Source: Virgifigura deserti | GTDB lineage: Bacteria; Pseudomonadota; Alphaproteobacteria; Dongiales; Dongiaceae | Assembly: GCA_003576685.1 (NCBI GenBank) | Contig: QOZR01000007.1 | Coordinates: 1-64,000, forward strand | Length of the DNA: 64,000 bases | Direction: 5' to 3' | Part shown: in pieces, positions 8,284-16,884 of the stretch | Layout: each line of letters begins with the position of its first letter | Numbering within the stretch: the first letter of the stretch is position 1 | The notes under the pieces: model-generated | Database searches by the model: none | What the model was told of the DNA's origin: nothing | Seen by the model: only the letters and a program-made list of their open reading frames with translations | Translations under genes and position numbers: made by a program

Positions 8284-8691
8284 ATGTTGAAGGAGATTTC
8301 GGTCGATCAGATCAACGAGATCGCGGATCTGTCGAATGAGGCACGCGATGCGCAAGGCCGTCTTTTGGACAAGACCCAGATCGTCGACCAGTTCGACGAT
8401 GCCCAACTGGTACAGGAAGAGATCGGCACGTTCGAGACGCTCGATGCCTCGCTGAACAACGAACCACTGACCCGGTTGAAGCAGACGGTCGACGCGCTGG
8501 CGCCCGCCGCGCGCCGCGAGCTCATCGCGGTCATGCTGATCGGCCGCGGCGATTTCGCGGCCGGAGAGTGGGACAAAGCCCTGAGCCAGGCGGAGAATAC
8601 GTCCAACGACTCCGACACGGCGCGGCTAACCGAGAAGGTCCTGCTGCACGATTATCTGAAGAAGGGTCTTTACCTGCTGAGGCCGGCCTGA
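8284..8691 (+). CDS. DUF3775 domain protein
   Basis: A 135-residue soluble, acidic, mostly helical protein matching the DUF3775 family by its general form, with APAARRELIAVMLIGRGDF in the middle and a C-terminal LLHDYLKKGLYLL segment. The ATG at 8284 was chosen because GGAG at 8274-8277 precedes it by 6 nt; the open frame extends further upstream without a better site. It lies among small stress-type genes. The function is unknown. Confidence 0.7.
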   Translation: MLKEISVDQINEIADLSNEARDAQGRLLDKTQIVDQFDDAQLVQEEIGTFETLDASLNNEPLTRLKQTVDALAPAARRELIAVMLIGRGDFAAGEWDKALSQAENTSNDSDTARLTEKVLLHDYLKKGLYLLRPA

Positions 8692-8712
8692 TGACGACCG
8701 CTTAAGGCAGGC

Positions 8713-8949
8713 CTACGGCTTCTTCCCGGTCTTTTGCTGGAGTTCGTCGATCCGCCGCTCGGCGGCTGTCCGCGTCAATGAATCGGTGAAGGGTTCGTTC
8801 GCCTCCTGCGACAGGACCTTGAGCTGCGCGGCCTGCTCGTCGGTCATCGGCTCGTCCTGCTCATCGAAATCGTCTGGGCTCTTGGCCGTACCCTTCGCCC
8901 AACTGGACGCGGACATCGGCTCTGCACCCGGCTTGTCGCGGTCACCCAT
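8713..8949 (-). CDS. DUF3072 domain protein
   Basis: A 78-residue hydrophilic protein. The C-terminal half carries the DUF3072 signature PMTDEQAAQLKVLSQEA, then RIDELQQKTGKKP; the N-terminus is a charged, probably disordered region. The start MGDRDKPG was chosen as the likely initiation site; a start 33 nt upstream is possible. A near-consensus EcfG promoter lies 55 nt upstream. The function is unknown, but such small proteins are often part of alphaproteobacterial stress regulons. Confidence 0.75.
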   Translation of the reverse strand: MGDRDKPGAEPMSASSWAKGTAKSPDDFDEQDEPMTDEQAAQLKVLSQEANEPFTDSLTRTAAERRIDELQQKTGKKP

Positions 8950-9003
8950 GATCGCCCTCCTACTTTGGCAAGACTCCGACATCTCTCGGAGTCTTGCCGG
9001 TTC

Positions 9004-9028
9004 AATGCAGAACGCCCTGGAAGGTTCC
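9004..9028 (-). promoter_or_regulatory. Candidate EcfG-type promoter of the DUF3072 gene
   Basis: On the minus strand GGAAC-N16-CATT, one mismatch from GGAAC-N16-CGTT, placed 55 nt upstream of the start at 8949. Confidence 0.4.
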
Positions 9029-9048
9029 GGCCGAAAAGTTCCGGAGGA

Positions 9049-9074
9049 GGAACAATAGAAGCGCCATTCTGTTT
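9049..9074 (+). promoter_or_regulatory. EcfG-type promoter of sodC
   Basis: GGAAC (9049-9053), 17 bases, then GTTT (9071-9074). It ends 33 nt before the sodC ATG and matches the general-stress sigma factor consensus. Confidence 0.6.
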
Positions 9075-9107
9075 CAGATGGAGTGACGAACCTCGAGGGA
9101 GCAATCG

Positions 9108-9662
9108 ATGATTCGGTTATCCGCCCTTGCGCTTGGCGCGCTTCTCGCCGGCCCGACCCTGGCGATTGCGCAAACCGACGAGTTCACGGCCGGCGATCAA
9201 AGCCTGGCCACGGCAAACGTGATCAATCCGGACGGCCAGACGATCGGCACGATCGCCTTCGTCGAGACGCCCAGCGGTCTTATCATCCAGCTCGACATCG
9301 AGGGCCTGCCGCCGGGCCAGCACGCGATTCATATCCATGAGACCGGGACCTGCGAGCCGCCGGATTTCGAGTCCACCGGCGATCATTTCAACCCGACCGA
9401 CGCAAATCATGGCTTTCTGAGCGAGGGCGGCCCGCATGCCGGCGACCTGCCGAACGTCTATGCCGGGTCCGACGGACGCCTGCAGGGCGATATCCTGTCG
9501 TCCACGCTCAGCCTCACAAGCGGCGAGGGCGCCCTGTTCACGGACGATCAGGGCCGGGCGATCGTGATTCATGAATCACTGGACGATTACGAGACGGACC
9601 CGTCGGGCGCCTCGGGTAGCCGGATCGCCTGCGGGGTGATCGAGCTGCAGGCTGCGGAATAG
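9108..9662 (+). CDS. sodC: Periplasmic Cu/Zn superoxide dismutase
   Basis: A 184-residue protein with a Sec signal peptide (cleavage near AIA-QT, residue 22). The copper ligands are in HAIHIHETG (near 72), the bridging His and zinc ligands in GDHFNPTDANHG and GPHAGDLPN (88-110), and the last copper His in VIHESLDDY (near 157). One Cys lies in GTCEPP and its disulfide partner in RIACGV. It dismutates superoxide in the periplasm. GAGGGA precedes the ATG by 7 nt, and an EcfG-type promoter lies upstream. The VKOR-family gene follows after 30 nt, probably in the same transcript. Confidence 0.95.
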   Translation: MIRLSALALGALLAGPTLAIAQTDEFTAGDQSLATANVINPDGQTIGTIAFVETPSGLIIQLDIEGLPPGQHAIHIHETGTCEPPDFESTGDHFNPTDANHGFLSEGGPHAGDLPNVYAGSDGRLQGDILSSTLSLTSGEGALFTDDQGRAIVIHESLDDYETDPSGASGSRIACGVIELQAAE

Positions 9663-9692
9663 GCATTCTTGGCCCTTCTTGCGAGGGAGCAT

Positions 9693-10253
9693 ATGAAACA
9701 GGCACTGATGCAGGCTACCAGCGGCGATATGAATCCGCAGGATCTCCGCCGCCGGATCCAGTGGGATGACAGCGCCGAGATGCGGCTTCGCCGGGCGGCG
9801 ATCGGCACCTCGCTGGTCGGCATCGCCAGCATGGCGATCGTCACCTTGTTTCAGACCGGGGTCATCAAGCATCTGCCGGATCCGCCGCTCGAAAGCTTTC
9901 ATTCCGACAAGGTCAATTCCTCGAGCGTCGCCTTCGGCTATGGCATGCCCGACGGGCCGATTACGCTCGGCGCCCATGCCGTCAATATCGCCCTGGCGGC
10001 GGCCGGGCCGCCCGAGCGGCACCGCGACCGGCCCTGGATCCCGCTCCTCGCTACGGCGATTGCCGGCGCGCAGGCCGCCGTCGCCGCGAAGTATCTGTTT
10101 TATCAAATGCCAAAGGTCGACAAAGCTTGGTGCGGCTATTGCATCACCGATGCGCTGACGCATTTCGGGACGTTCGCACTCACCCTGCCAGAGGCCGGGA
10201 AGGCGGTCGCCGCCCTGATGGAATCACGCCTTCCCGGGCCACAGCCTCATTGA
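9693..10253 (+). CDS. Vitamin K epoxide reductase (VKOR) family protein
   Basis: A 186-residue membrane protein with hydrophobic segments near residues 36-58 and 118-138 and a third following the redox motif. WCGYCITDALTHF (near 149) holds the CxxC active-site cysteines as in VKOR-family thiol oxidoreductases, which re-oxidise periplasmic disulfide carriers. A GAGGGAG site sits just before the ATG at 9693. It lies downstream of sodC, consistent with periplasmic redox or stress duties. The second Cys pair of canonical bacterial VKORs is not evident, so the exact reaction is uncertain. The 3' end overlaps the GntR gene on the opposite strand by 74 nt. Confidence 0.75.
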   Translation: MKQALMQATSGDMNPQDLRRRIQWDDSAEMRLRRAAIGTSLVGIASMAIVTLFQTGVIKHLPDPPLESFHSDKVNSSSVAFGYGMPDGPITLGAHAVNIALAAAGPPERHRDRPWIPLLATAIAGAQAAVAAKYLFYQMPKVDKAWCGYCITDALTHFGTFALTLPEAGKAVAALMESRLPGPQPH

Positions 10254-10950
10254 CCCGGGCGTGATGGTGCGACAGGCGCAGAAAGCTCATCGAGACGTGG
10301 TTGCGGCGGATCAGCCCGACGGCCCGCATGTCACCGGCGCGTAGCGCCGTCGCGATCTCGGCGATCTCCCGCGCGAAGGCGTCGACCTCCTCCTGCCAGT
10401 AATCCATCCCGGGTTCAGACTGGAGCCACATCCGGGCGGTTTGGAAATAGAGGCGTTCGGTGATCTCGCGCAGCGGTGCATTGCCGATGAAGCCGGAGAG
10501 CTTCAGCGTGAACAGCATGTTGATGCGGGCAAACTCCTCCGCGTTGCGCTCGTTTCGGAGCGCGAGGCACCGTCGGTGCAGCGCGTCCAGATCCGTAAGA
10601 TCCGCCGCGGTCGGCGGCACCGGATCGAGTTCGCCGATCAGCTCCGCCAGACGCATGCGCAGCGCATAGACCGTCTTCAGCTCGGCGATGTCGATGCTGG
10701 TCACGATCGTGCCGACCCCATGCCGGCTCTCGACCAGCCCTTCGAACTCCAGCCGGTTGAGCACGCGGCGCAGAGGCGTGCGACTGACGCCGAACTCGGC
10801 CGCCAGAGCGGTTTCGCTGAGATGCATTCCAGGCGGATAGCGCAGCAGGCAGATGCGCTCGCGCATTTCCTCGTAAAGGGCGGTGAACCGGCTGCGCGCG
10901 GTTTCCCGGGAGGGACGGCCCGGGTCCAGCTTCCCCGGGTCTAGCTTCAT
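10180..10950 (-). CDS. GntR family regulator, FCD domain
   Basis: A 256-residue regulator. The winged helix-turn-helix spans about residues 20-90 (SETALAAEFGVSRTPLRRVLNRLE), followed by an all-helical FCD ligand domain. FCD metal-binding residues are suggested by HRRCLAL, NMLF and the distal RRNHVSMS. It is the last gene of the ehuBCDA operon, 23 nt after ehuA, so it probably controls that operon and itself. Two perfect TTGTATACAA palindromes upstream of ehuB fit the known FadR-subfamily operator form. The effector is unknown; the imported ligand or a derivative is likely. Confidence 0.9.
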   Translation of the reverse strand: MKLDPGKLDPGRPSRETARSRFTALYEEMRERICLLRYPPGMHLSETALAAEFGVSRTPLRRVLNRLEFEGLVESRHGVGTIVTSIDIAELKTVYALRMRLAELIGELDPVPPTAADLTDLDALHRRCLALRNERNAEEFARINMLFTLKLSGFIGNAPLREITERLYFQTARMWLQSEPGMDYWQEEVDAFAREIAEIATALRAGDMRAVGLIRRNHVSMSFLRLSHHHARVNEAVAREGVIPSGRRPPSRPLAG

Positions 10951-10973
10951 GGGGCTGGCTTCATGGGCCGCGC

Positions 10974-11747
10974 TTAATGCGCCTCCAGGACGGCGCTCAA
11001 GAAGGCGCGGGTCCGCTCGTTCTTCGGATCGGTGAAGAACTCGTTCGGGGGGCCCTGCTCGGCAATGCGCCCCTCATAGAAGAAGCAAACCCGGTCGGCG
11101 AACTCCCGGGCGAAGCCCATCTGGTGCGTCACCATCAGCATCGTCAAGTTGTGCTCGTCGCCCAGCTTGCGGATGACGTTCAGAACCTCGCCGACGAGTT
11201 CCGGATCGAGCGCCGAGGTGACCTCGTCGAACAGCATCACCTTCGGCCGCATGGCGAGCGCACGCGCGATCGCCACCCGCTGCTGCTGCCCGCCGGACAG
11301 GCGGTTCGGGCGCGATTGCATCTTATCGGCGAGACCGACCATCTCCAGGAGCTCGCTCGCTCGCGCCTGGGCATCCTGCCTCGACAGGCCCAGGACATTC
11401 ATCGGCGCCTCCATGCAGTTCTGCAGCGCCGTCATATGCGGGAACAGGTTGAAGTTCTGGAAGACCATGCCGATCTTGCCGCGCACGCTGCGCTGATAGC
11501 GCTCGTCGGCCGGGACCAGCGCGCCGTTCCGCTCCATATGCGTGAGCGGCTGGCCGTCGACATAGATGATGCCCTCCTGAATCTGCTCGAGCGTCATCAG
11601 CACGCGCAGCAAGGTCGACTTGCCGGAACCGGACGGCCCGATGATCGCCACCTTCTCGTTCGGCGCGACGTCGAGGTCGAGTTCCTTCAGCACGCTGAGA
11701 TAGCCATAGCGCTTGGTTACGCCCTGGAAGCTCACGATCGGGTCCAT
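10974..11747 (-). CDS. ehuA: Ehu-type ABC importer ATPase
   Basis: A 257-residue ATPase of the polar amino-acid class. Walker A GPSGSGKS is near residue 37, the Q-loop in GMVFQNFNLFPHM, the signature LSGGQQQR near 150, Walker B VMLFDEV with an H-loop in MVTHQM. The MERNGALVPADERY insertion and ALQNCMEAPMNVLGLSR segment are characteristic of EhuA, the ectoine/hydroxyectoine transporter ATPase of rhizobia. It is followed within 2 nt by ehuD. No ectoine catabolic genes (eut/doe) are present in the window, so the cargo could be another betaine-like or polar amino acid. Confidence 0.85.
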   Translation of the reverse strand: MDPIVSFQGVTKRYGYLSVLKELDLDVAPNEKVAIIGPSGSGKSTLLRVLMTLEQIQEGIIYVDGQPLTHMERNGALVPADERYQRSVRGKIGMVFQNFNLFPHMTALQNCMEAPMNVLGLSRQDAQARASELLEMVGLADKMQSRPNRLSGGQQQRVAIARALAMRPKVMLFDEVTSALDPELVGEVLNVIRKLGDEHNLTMLMVTHQMGFAREFADRVCFFYEGRIAEQGPPNEFFTDPKNERTRAFLSAVLEAH

Positions 11748-11748
11748 A

Positions 11749-12411
11749 TCAGCTCCTTCTGCGCCGCAGCCAGGCTTCGCCCTGCCGGATCAGGGCGGCG
11801 GAGACAAGGCTCATCACCAGGAAGAATAGACCGACCAGCGTAATCGGCTCGAGATAGCGGAAGGTGTCCGACCCGATGATCTTCGCGGTCTGCATCAGTT
11901 CCAGCACGGCAATGGCAGAGAGCAACGGCGTCTCCTTGAACAGCGCCACCAGGTAATTCGCCAGCGCGGGTATGATCGGCGGGATCGCCTGCGGCAGGAT
12001 AATGTCGCGGAAGGTAGCCATAGGCGCGAGATTGAGGGCCGTCGCCGCCTCCCATTGTCCGCGCGGCACGTTCTCGAGGCCGGCCCGGTAGACCTCGGCG
12101 CAATAAGTGCTGTAATGCAGTCCCAGCGCCAAGATGCCGGCCACGAGCGCCGGAAGGACGATCCCGAACTTCGGGAAGACGAAATAGAGGAAGAAGATCT
12201 GGATCAGGAGCGGGGTCGAGCGGATGAACTCGATGAAACCCGCTGCCGGGAACGAGATGAAGGGATTCCGCGACATCCGCGCGAGCGCCAGCGCCAAGCC
12301 CAGCAGGAGGGCGAGGACGAAGCCGATCAGCGTGGCCTCGATGGTGATGACCGCCGCCTGTGCCAGGATCGGCAGGATCTCGAGGGCGAAGCTCCAATCG
12401 AACAGCATCAC
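11749..12411 (-). CDS. ehuD: Ehu-type ABC importer permease
   Basis: A 220-residue permease of the HisM/GlnP class with about five membrane helices and the binding-protein-dependent transport EAA loop (QWEAATALNLAPMATFRDIILPQAI, cited in part as AATALNLAP near residue 123). The RSTPLLIQIFFLYF stretch near 64 is the usual family signature. It overlaps the ehuC stop by 4 nt (ATGA arrangement) and pairs with EhuC to form the channel. Confidence 0.83.
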   Translation of the reverse strand: MMLFDWSFALEILPILAQAAVITIEATLIGFVLALLLGLALALARMSRNPFISFPAAGFIEFIRSTPLLIQIFFLYFVFPKFGIVLPALVAGILALGLHYSTYCAEVYRAGLENVPRGQWEAATALNLAPMATFRDIILPQAIPPIIPALANYLVALFKETPLLSAIAVLELMQTAKIIGSDTFRYLEPITLVGLFFLVMSLVSAALIRQGEAWLRRRRS

Positions 12412-13136
12412 AGCACCCGTCCGGTTCCGAAGTCGGCGCCGACACGCCGCTCGAGCGCCCGCATGCCTATGGTAATGACCAGCGAGAGGGCGAGATAGAC
12501 GACGAGGACCAAGGTGAAGATCTCGACGGTGCGCAGGGTCACTTGGTTCAGTTGATAGGCGCGGAACGTCAGGTCGGTGATGGTGATTAGCGAGACCAGC
12601 GCCGTCGCCTTCAAGAGCTCGATGAAGAGATTGCCCCAGGGCGGCAGCATCGCCGCGACCGCCTGCGGGATGATGATCCGGCGCATGGTCAGGCTGCGGC
12701 TCATATTGAGCGCCGTAGCCGCCTCATACTGTCCCTTCGCCACCGCCTGGATACTGCCGCGGACGACTTCGGCCCCATAGGCCCCGACATTCAAGCCCAG
12801 CCCGACCACGGCGACGGTCATCGCCGACAGGCTGATCCCGAAATGGGGCAGGACGAAATAGAGCCAGAAGAGTTGCACCAGCGCGGAGGTGCCGCGGAAG
12901 ATCTCGACATAGATATTGGCGATCCAGCGCAGCACGCGGATCCGGGAGAGCTTCGCCAGCCCCGCGGCCATCGCCGCAACCACCGCCAGAATGGCCGCCA
13001 GCACCGTGATCTGCACGGTAACCCAGGCACCCATCAGCAAACCCGGAATGAACTCCCGGAAGCCGGCAAAGCTGGCCACCATAAGTCCGCCGGTGAAGCC
13101 CATGAGCGCGATCAGGAAAGCCAGTCGGATGGTCAT
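12408..13136 (-). CDS. ehuC: Ehu-type ABC importer permease
   Basis: A 242-residue permease of the same class as EhuD, with about five to six helices. FRGTSALVQLFWLYFVLP near residue 83 and the EAA loop around AATALNMSRS near 143 mark it as the EhuC half. It is separated from ehuB by a 183-nt spacer containing two hairpins, and coupled to ehuD by a 4-nt overlap. Confidence 0.83.
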   Translation of the reverse strand: MTIRLAFLIALMGFTGGLMVASFAGFREFIPGLLMGAWVTVQITVLAAILAVVAAMAAGLAKLSRIRVLRWIANIYVEIFRGTSALVQLFWLYFVLPHFGISLSAMTVAVVGLGLNVGAYGAEVVRGSIQAVAKGQYEAATALNMSRSLTMRRIIIPQAVAAMLPPWGNLFIELLKATALVSLITITDLTFRAYQLNQVTLRTVEIFTLVLVVYLALSLVITIGMRALERRVGADFGTGRVL

Positions 13137-13205
13137 CGACCTGCCCCCGTTCCCCCGGTACCGGCTTTCCGTGAAAGTCGGTACATCGGCTTGTTTCCAA
13201 GCAAC

Positions 13206-13278
13206 TGGTCCAGGGGATCAGGCCCTGTGACCAGGCACCGGCGCCGCGGTGCGGGCGGCAAGCCGCAGCCGCCGCCCG
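13206..13278 (-). terminator. Intercistronic hairpins between ehuB and ehuC
   Basis: Two stems fill the ehuB-ehuC gap. At 13206-13233 TGGTC/CAGGG pairs with CCCTG/GACCA with one bulged base. At 13252-13278 CGGGCGGC pairs perfectly with GCCGCCCG. On the minus strand they lie between the binding-protein gene and the first permease gene. They could protect the ehuB mRNA 3' end or attenuate transcription, so that more binding protein than permease is made. No T-run is seen. Confidence 0.5.
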
Positions 13279-13319
13279 ACAGACTTGCAGTCAGCCCCTG
13301 CGGACCCGCGGACGCCGCC

Positions 13320-14192
13320 TCATTCCCCGGCGCAAAGCTCCGCGGTGGTCTTGGCCGGCAGCTCCGCCTTGGTGAAGCCGAACGGCTCGACCAGCGCAAG
13401 GTGCTCCGGCGATCCGATGAACTCTGCCAGATGCTTGTTAAACTCGGCGAGCAGCGCCTCGTCTTCCTTGCGGAAGCCGAAGCCGCCATGCCCCTTAACC
13501 GACTCGCCGGCGACCATGCCGAAGGGCTCCGCCCGTTCGACCCCGGCGCCCTCGCCGGCCTTGGCGACGAGATCGCCGATCGACAGGCTGGTCAGCGCAA
13601 AGGCATCGACCCGGCCCGCCTGAACGGCGGCCAAGCCGCTGGGCCCATCCGGGAAGGTCAGGATCTGGTCGGCCGGCACACCCGATTTCGTCGCATAGTC
13701 CTTCTCGATCGCCCCGGCCATCACGCCGAGCGTCGCCTCGGAATCGGCCGCGATGTCCTCATAGGTCTGCAGGTCCTTCGGATTCCCCTCCTTGACGAGG
13801 AAGGCTTGGCCGATGCCATAGCTGGGCTCCGAAAAGGCGATCTGCTCGCAGCGCTTGGGCGTGATGAACATGCCGGCCGCGATCATGTCGAAGCGTCCGG
13901 CCTGGAGGCCGGGGATCAGCGAGCCGAACTCGGTCAGCACGCCGTCCACTTCCTCGATCCCCATCTTCTTCAGGACCGCCTTGGCAATCTCCGGTGCCTC
14001 GCCGGTCAGTTCGCCGGCCGGCGTCGCATAGCCGTAGGGCGCCTCGTTCGCGAAGCCGACACGGATGTAGCCCTGTTCGCGAGCCTGCTCGAGCGTGTCC
14101 TGCGCCGTCGCCGACATAGTCAGGGCCGCCGTCGCAATGAGCCCGGCGAGCGCCGCAACCGCCGTACGATGCAATGCCATCTTGGGTGTCAT
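13320..14192 (-). CDS. ehuB: Ehu-type ABC importer substrate-binding protein
   Basis: A 290-residue periplasmic protein with a signal peptide cleaved near SATA-QD (about 30). The type II fold begins with YIRVGFANEAPYGY, followed by GEAPEIAKAV, LIPGLQAGRFDMIAAGMFIT and RCEQIAFSEPS, the family-3 binding-protein signature; the two N-lobe aromatic/acidic stretches match EhuB. It is first in the operon. Its 5' leader has a 7-bp GC palindrome near 14228-14243, and two GntR-type operators lie farther upstream. Confidence 0.87.
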   Translation of the reverse strand: MTPKMALHRTAVAALAGLIATAALTMSATAQDTLEQAREQGYIRVGFANEAPYGYATPAGELTGEAPEIAKAVLKKMGIEEVDGVLTEFGSLIPGLQAGRFDMIAAGMFITPKRCEQIAFSEPSYGIGQAFLVKEGNPKDLQTYEDIAADSEATLGVMAGAIEKDYATKSGVPADQILTFPDGPSGLAAVQAGRVDAFALTSLSIGDLVAKAGEGAGVERAEPFGMVAGESVKGHGGFGFRKEDEALLAEFNKHLAEFIGSPEHLALVEPFGFTKAELPAKTTAELCAGE

Positions 14193-14316
14193 TCTTAAGT
14201 CTCCCTGAGATTATTGTCTGCTTATTGCGCGCCCGAGGGCGCGGGTGCCGGGGACCTCCCCCTCGATCCGGGGATGGGAATCAGACTCTAATCCAAGACC
14301 CGCCTATTCGGCAACT

Positions 14317-14328
14317 GTTGTATACAAC
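14317..14328. promoter_or_regulatory. GntR (FadR-subfamily) operator, site 1
   Basis: A perfect 12-bp palindrome, GTTGTATACAAC, 125 nt upstream of ehuB. It fits the published FadR-subfamily operator form t.GTa.tAC.a and is probably bound by the GntR regulator encoded at the operon end. Confidence 0.65.
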
Positions 14329-14421
14329 ACCCTCCGATGCAATCGGAAATATCGGAAGAATGAGTTCTTGCGGCTTAGTTTCCCGAGTCGCCGCCCATAG
14401 GGCAACGCCGTTGACCTATTG

Positions 14422-14431
14422 TTGTATACAA
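14422..14431. promoter_or_regulatory. GntR (FadR-subfamily) operator, site 2
   Basis: A second perfect TTGTATACAA palindrome, 104 bp from the first. Between and around the two sites (14193-14505) I see no gene; the gap is the ehuB control region, just beyond the 3' end of the opgG-like gene. Confidence 0.65.
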
Positions 14432-14505
14432 GAGCCGATTTCGGATTCGAGCGCCCAAGAATCAAACGCCCGGCTGTCAGTCCCCGCCGAGACGGTCTGC
14501 ACCGC

Positions 14506-16074
14506 TCAGAATTCGAATGGGATGTATTGATAGAGCCAGGTTTCGGTCAGCGTACGGTCGCCGAGACGTAAGTGGCAGCGGAGGTCGACCGGCTCCTGAC
14601 CGTCGACCGCCAAGTCGAAGAAGGCGCGCCAGCGCTTGGTGCCGACGACCTGAAGCGCATAGACATTATCGACGAGCCCGCGTGAGGCGCTGATCACCGG
14701 CTCCACTGGGTCGGGCTTTTTGAGCGCCTCAAGGGTGCCGCCCGCGAAGTCGATCACGAACTTCTTCTTGCCCTCCGGTCGCGGCTGGCCGGGAATGCCG
14801 CCGCGCCCGATCCGCGTCGCGATGACGTGTCCGGTGGAAAGCGGGTAGGGCTCTTCGGCCAGCCAATGCAGGCGATAGGAAAAGGACCATTCCGAGCCGG
14901 CGCGGACCGGCTCCTTCGGCACCCAATAAGCAACGATGTTGTCGTGGATCTCGTCGTCGGTCGGGATCTCCACAAGCTGCACCGCGCCCTCGCCCCAGGG
15001 TTCCAGCGGCTCCACCCAAACGCTGGGCCGGCGATGGTAGAAGACCCCGTCGTCCTCGTAATTGGCGAAACTCCGGTCACGCTGAATCAGCCCGAAGCCC
15101 TTCGGGTTCGAGTCGACGAAACTGTTGGTCATCACCGTCGGCGGATTGTTCAACGGTCGCCAGATCCGTTCGCCGGAACCGGTCCAGAGCGCGAGCCCGT
15201 CGGTGTCGTGCACCTCCGGACGCCAGTCCGTCGCCCGATGCCGGTTGCTCTCGCCGAACCAGAACATGCTGGTGAGGGGCGCCACCCCCATTCGCTTGAT
15301 GTCGAGACGCGGAAACAGCTCGGCCTGGACGTGCATGACCACGCCTTCCTGCTTGGCCGCCTCGATGCGAAAAGCCCCGGCGATGCTGGGGCTGTCCATC
15401 ATCGCGTAGATGATGACCGCATTGGGATTCGCAGCGGACGGCTCCAGCCAGAAATCGGTGAAGCGCGGGAACTCCTCGGGCGTCGACAGGGCGGTGTCGA
15501 TGGCGACCCCGCGCGCCGACTGGCCATACTGGTCGAGCGCGCCGGAACTGCGGAAATAGGCGGCGCCGAGAAAGGCGAGCCAATCGCTCTTCTGGCCCCG
15601 CTCCATCACGCGAAAGCCGGCAAAGCCCAGATCGGCCGGCAGTCCGCTGGCGAACTCGGCTTCGCCGAAGGTGAAGAGGTCGGGCGAATAAAGGACTTCG
15701 CGCGCCATGCCCTCCGCAACGACGTGAAGCGCCACCGGCGCCTTGAAGTAGCGGCCGAGGTGGAAGAGCTGAACCGGATAGGAGCCGCTCTCCGTCCAGA
15801 GGGCATGATCTGGGCGAAATCGGATCTGCTGATAGGCGTCGTAGTCGATCTTCTCGAGGACGTCAGCAAAACGGATCGTCGGCTGCAGATAGGGGCGTGT
15901 CGCCGAGAGCCGCGCCGCCTCGCGCAGCCGGTCGAAACCGAAGGGCTGGGGCGGGCCGAGTTCCGGCCCCTCCGCCGCGACAGCAGCTTGGATCCCGGAC
16001 GCGCCGAGCCAATGAAGGGCTGGAAGGGAGAGGGCGCCGGCGAGAAGCCGTCGACGATTGAATCCGGATCGCAT
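14506..16074 (-). CDS. Periplasmic glucan biosynthesis protein (OpgG/OpgD family)
   Basis: A 522-residue MdoG-family protein. The N-terminus has a twin-arginine signal (FNRRRLLAGALSL), as in OpgD, instead of the Sec signal of OpgG. Family markers include PFGFDRLREAAR (near 43), YDAYQQIRFRPDHALW, FGESNRHRATDWRPEVHD near 270 and YHRRPSVWVEP near 345. These proteins act in synthesis or modification of osmoregulated periplasmic glucans. No glucosyltransferase gene (opgH) or cyclic-glucan gene is beside it. The start is divergent from the broken methyltransferase gene. Confidence 0.9.
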   Translation of the reverse strand: MRSGFNRRRLLAGALSLPALHWLGASGIQAAVAAEGPELGPPQPFGFDRLREAARLSATRPYLQPTIRFADVLEKIDYDAYQQIRFRPDHALWTESGSYPVQLFHLGRYFKAPVALHVVAEGMAREVLYSPDLFTFGEAEFASGLPADLGFAGFRVMERGQKSDWLAFLGAAYFRSSGALDQYGQSARGVAIDTALSTPEEFPRFTDFWLEPSAANPNAVIIYAMMDSPSIAGAFRIEAAKQEGVVMHVQAELFPRLDIKRMGVAPLTSMFWFGESNRHRATDWRPEVHDTDGLALWTGSGERIWRPLNNPPTVMTNSFVDSNPKGFGLIQRDRSFANYEDDGVFYHRRPSVWVEPLEPWGEGAVQLVEIPTDDEIHDNIVAYWVPKEPVRAGSEWSFSYRLHWLAEEPYPLSTGHVIATRIGRGGIPGQPRPEGKKKFVIDFAGGTLEALKKPDPVEPVISASRGLVDNVYALQVVGTKRWRAFFDLAVDGQEPVDLRCHLRLGDRTLTETWLYQYIPFEF

Positions 16075-16135
16075 GAGTTTTCGTATCTAGGTAGAGTTGT
16101 CGAACGGGTCAACAGGATTTCTGGATGGAAGCTTC

Positions 16136-16871
16136 ATGCCACCTGAGAATCCGCTATGGCACTATGACGAACTTCGGCAGGTTGGTCTCGATTTCGAGGA
16201 TGCGGCAGCAGTCGCCGCCTATGACCGCAACCAAGGGTCGAGCCATGTCGAGGACAATGCCCTGCTCGATCGGCTCGAGATCCAGGCCGACCACGTCATG
16301 ATCGATCTCGGCGCCGGCACCGGGGCCTTCGCCGTCGAGGCCGCCAAACGATGCCGGAAGATCTTCGCGGTCGATGTCTCGGGAGCGATGCTCGCCTTCG
16401 AGACGCGGGCGGCCGATGCCGGCGTGGACAATATTGCCTTCAGGAAAGGCGGATTCCTCAGCTACGAGCATGAGGAGCCGTTAGCCGATTTGGTCGTCAC
16501 CAAATACGCCCCCCACCATTTCCCCGATTTCTGGAAGGCCGTGGCGCTGCTGCGGATCAACCGGATGCTTCGTGTCGGCGGCGTCCTGTTCCTTCGCGAC
16601 GTGATCTTCTCCTTTCCGCTTGCGCACTACCGCGCCGGGATCGACGCCTGGATCGCCCCGGGTGGCGAAGCCCGCCGGCGGGGGTTTCACCGAAGCCGAA
16701 TTCGCCATCCATGTCCGCGACGAGCACAGCACCTTCGGCTGGATCATCGAGGGCATGCTTGCGCGCGCAGGATTCCGGATCCGGAAGGCCGACTGTGAAG
16801 ACCCGGCCCGTGGCGACTATGTCTGCGTGAAGATCGGCGATGCGGAGCCGCCGGGCAGCCGTCCGCTGTAG
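16136..16871 (+). pseudogene. Class I SAM-dependent methyltransferase, frameshifted
   Basis: The first frame encodes a Rossmann methyltransferase with the SAM motif MIDLGAGTGAFAVEAA near residue 56 and a second acidic motif FAVDVSGAM. After about residue 176 (GIDAWI) this frame loses family resemblance and runs out at 16798. The +1 frame from about 16660 restores the family C-terminus (GGGFTEAEFAIHVRDE, then GWIIEGMLARAGFRIRKAD) and stops at 16871. A single-base insertion or two-base deletion near 16655-16690 explains this. The sequence there is GC-rich, so sequencing error is possible. The substrate is unknown. Confidence 0.75.
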
Positions 16872-16884
16872 GTCGTATCTGCCT

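Noticed and set aside
10974..14192. Calling the transporter a general glutamate/glutamine importer
   Set aside because: The ATPase insertions and binding-protein start match the Ehu group better; the ligand remains unproven.
12843..14198. A 451-codon plus-strand frame opposite ehuB and ehuC
   Set aside because: Shadow frame: Arg/Gly/His-rich, no domains, while the minus-strand genes have clear motifs.
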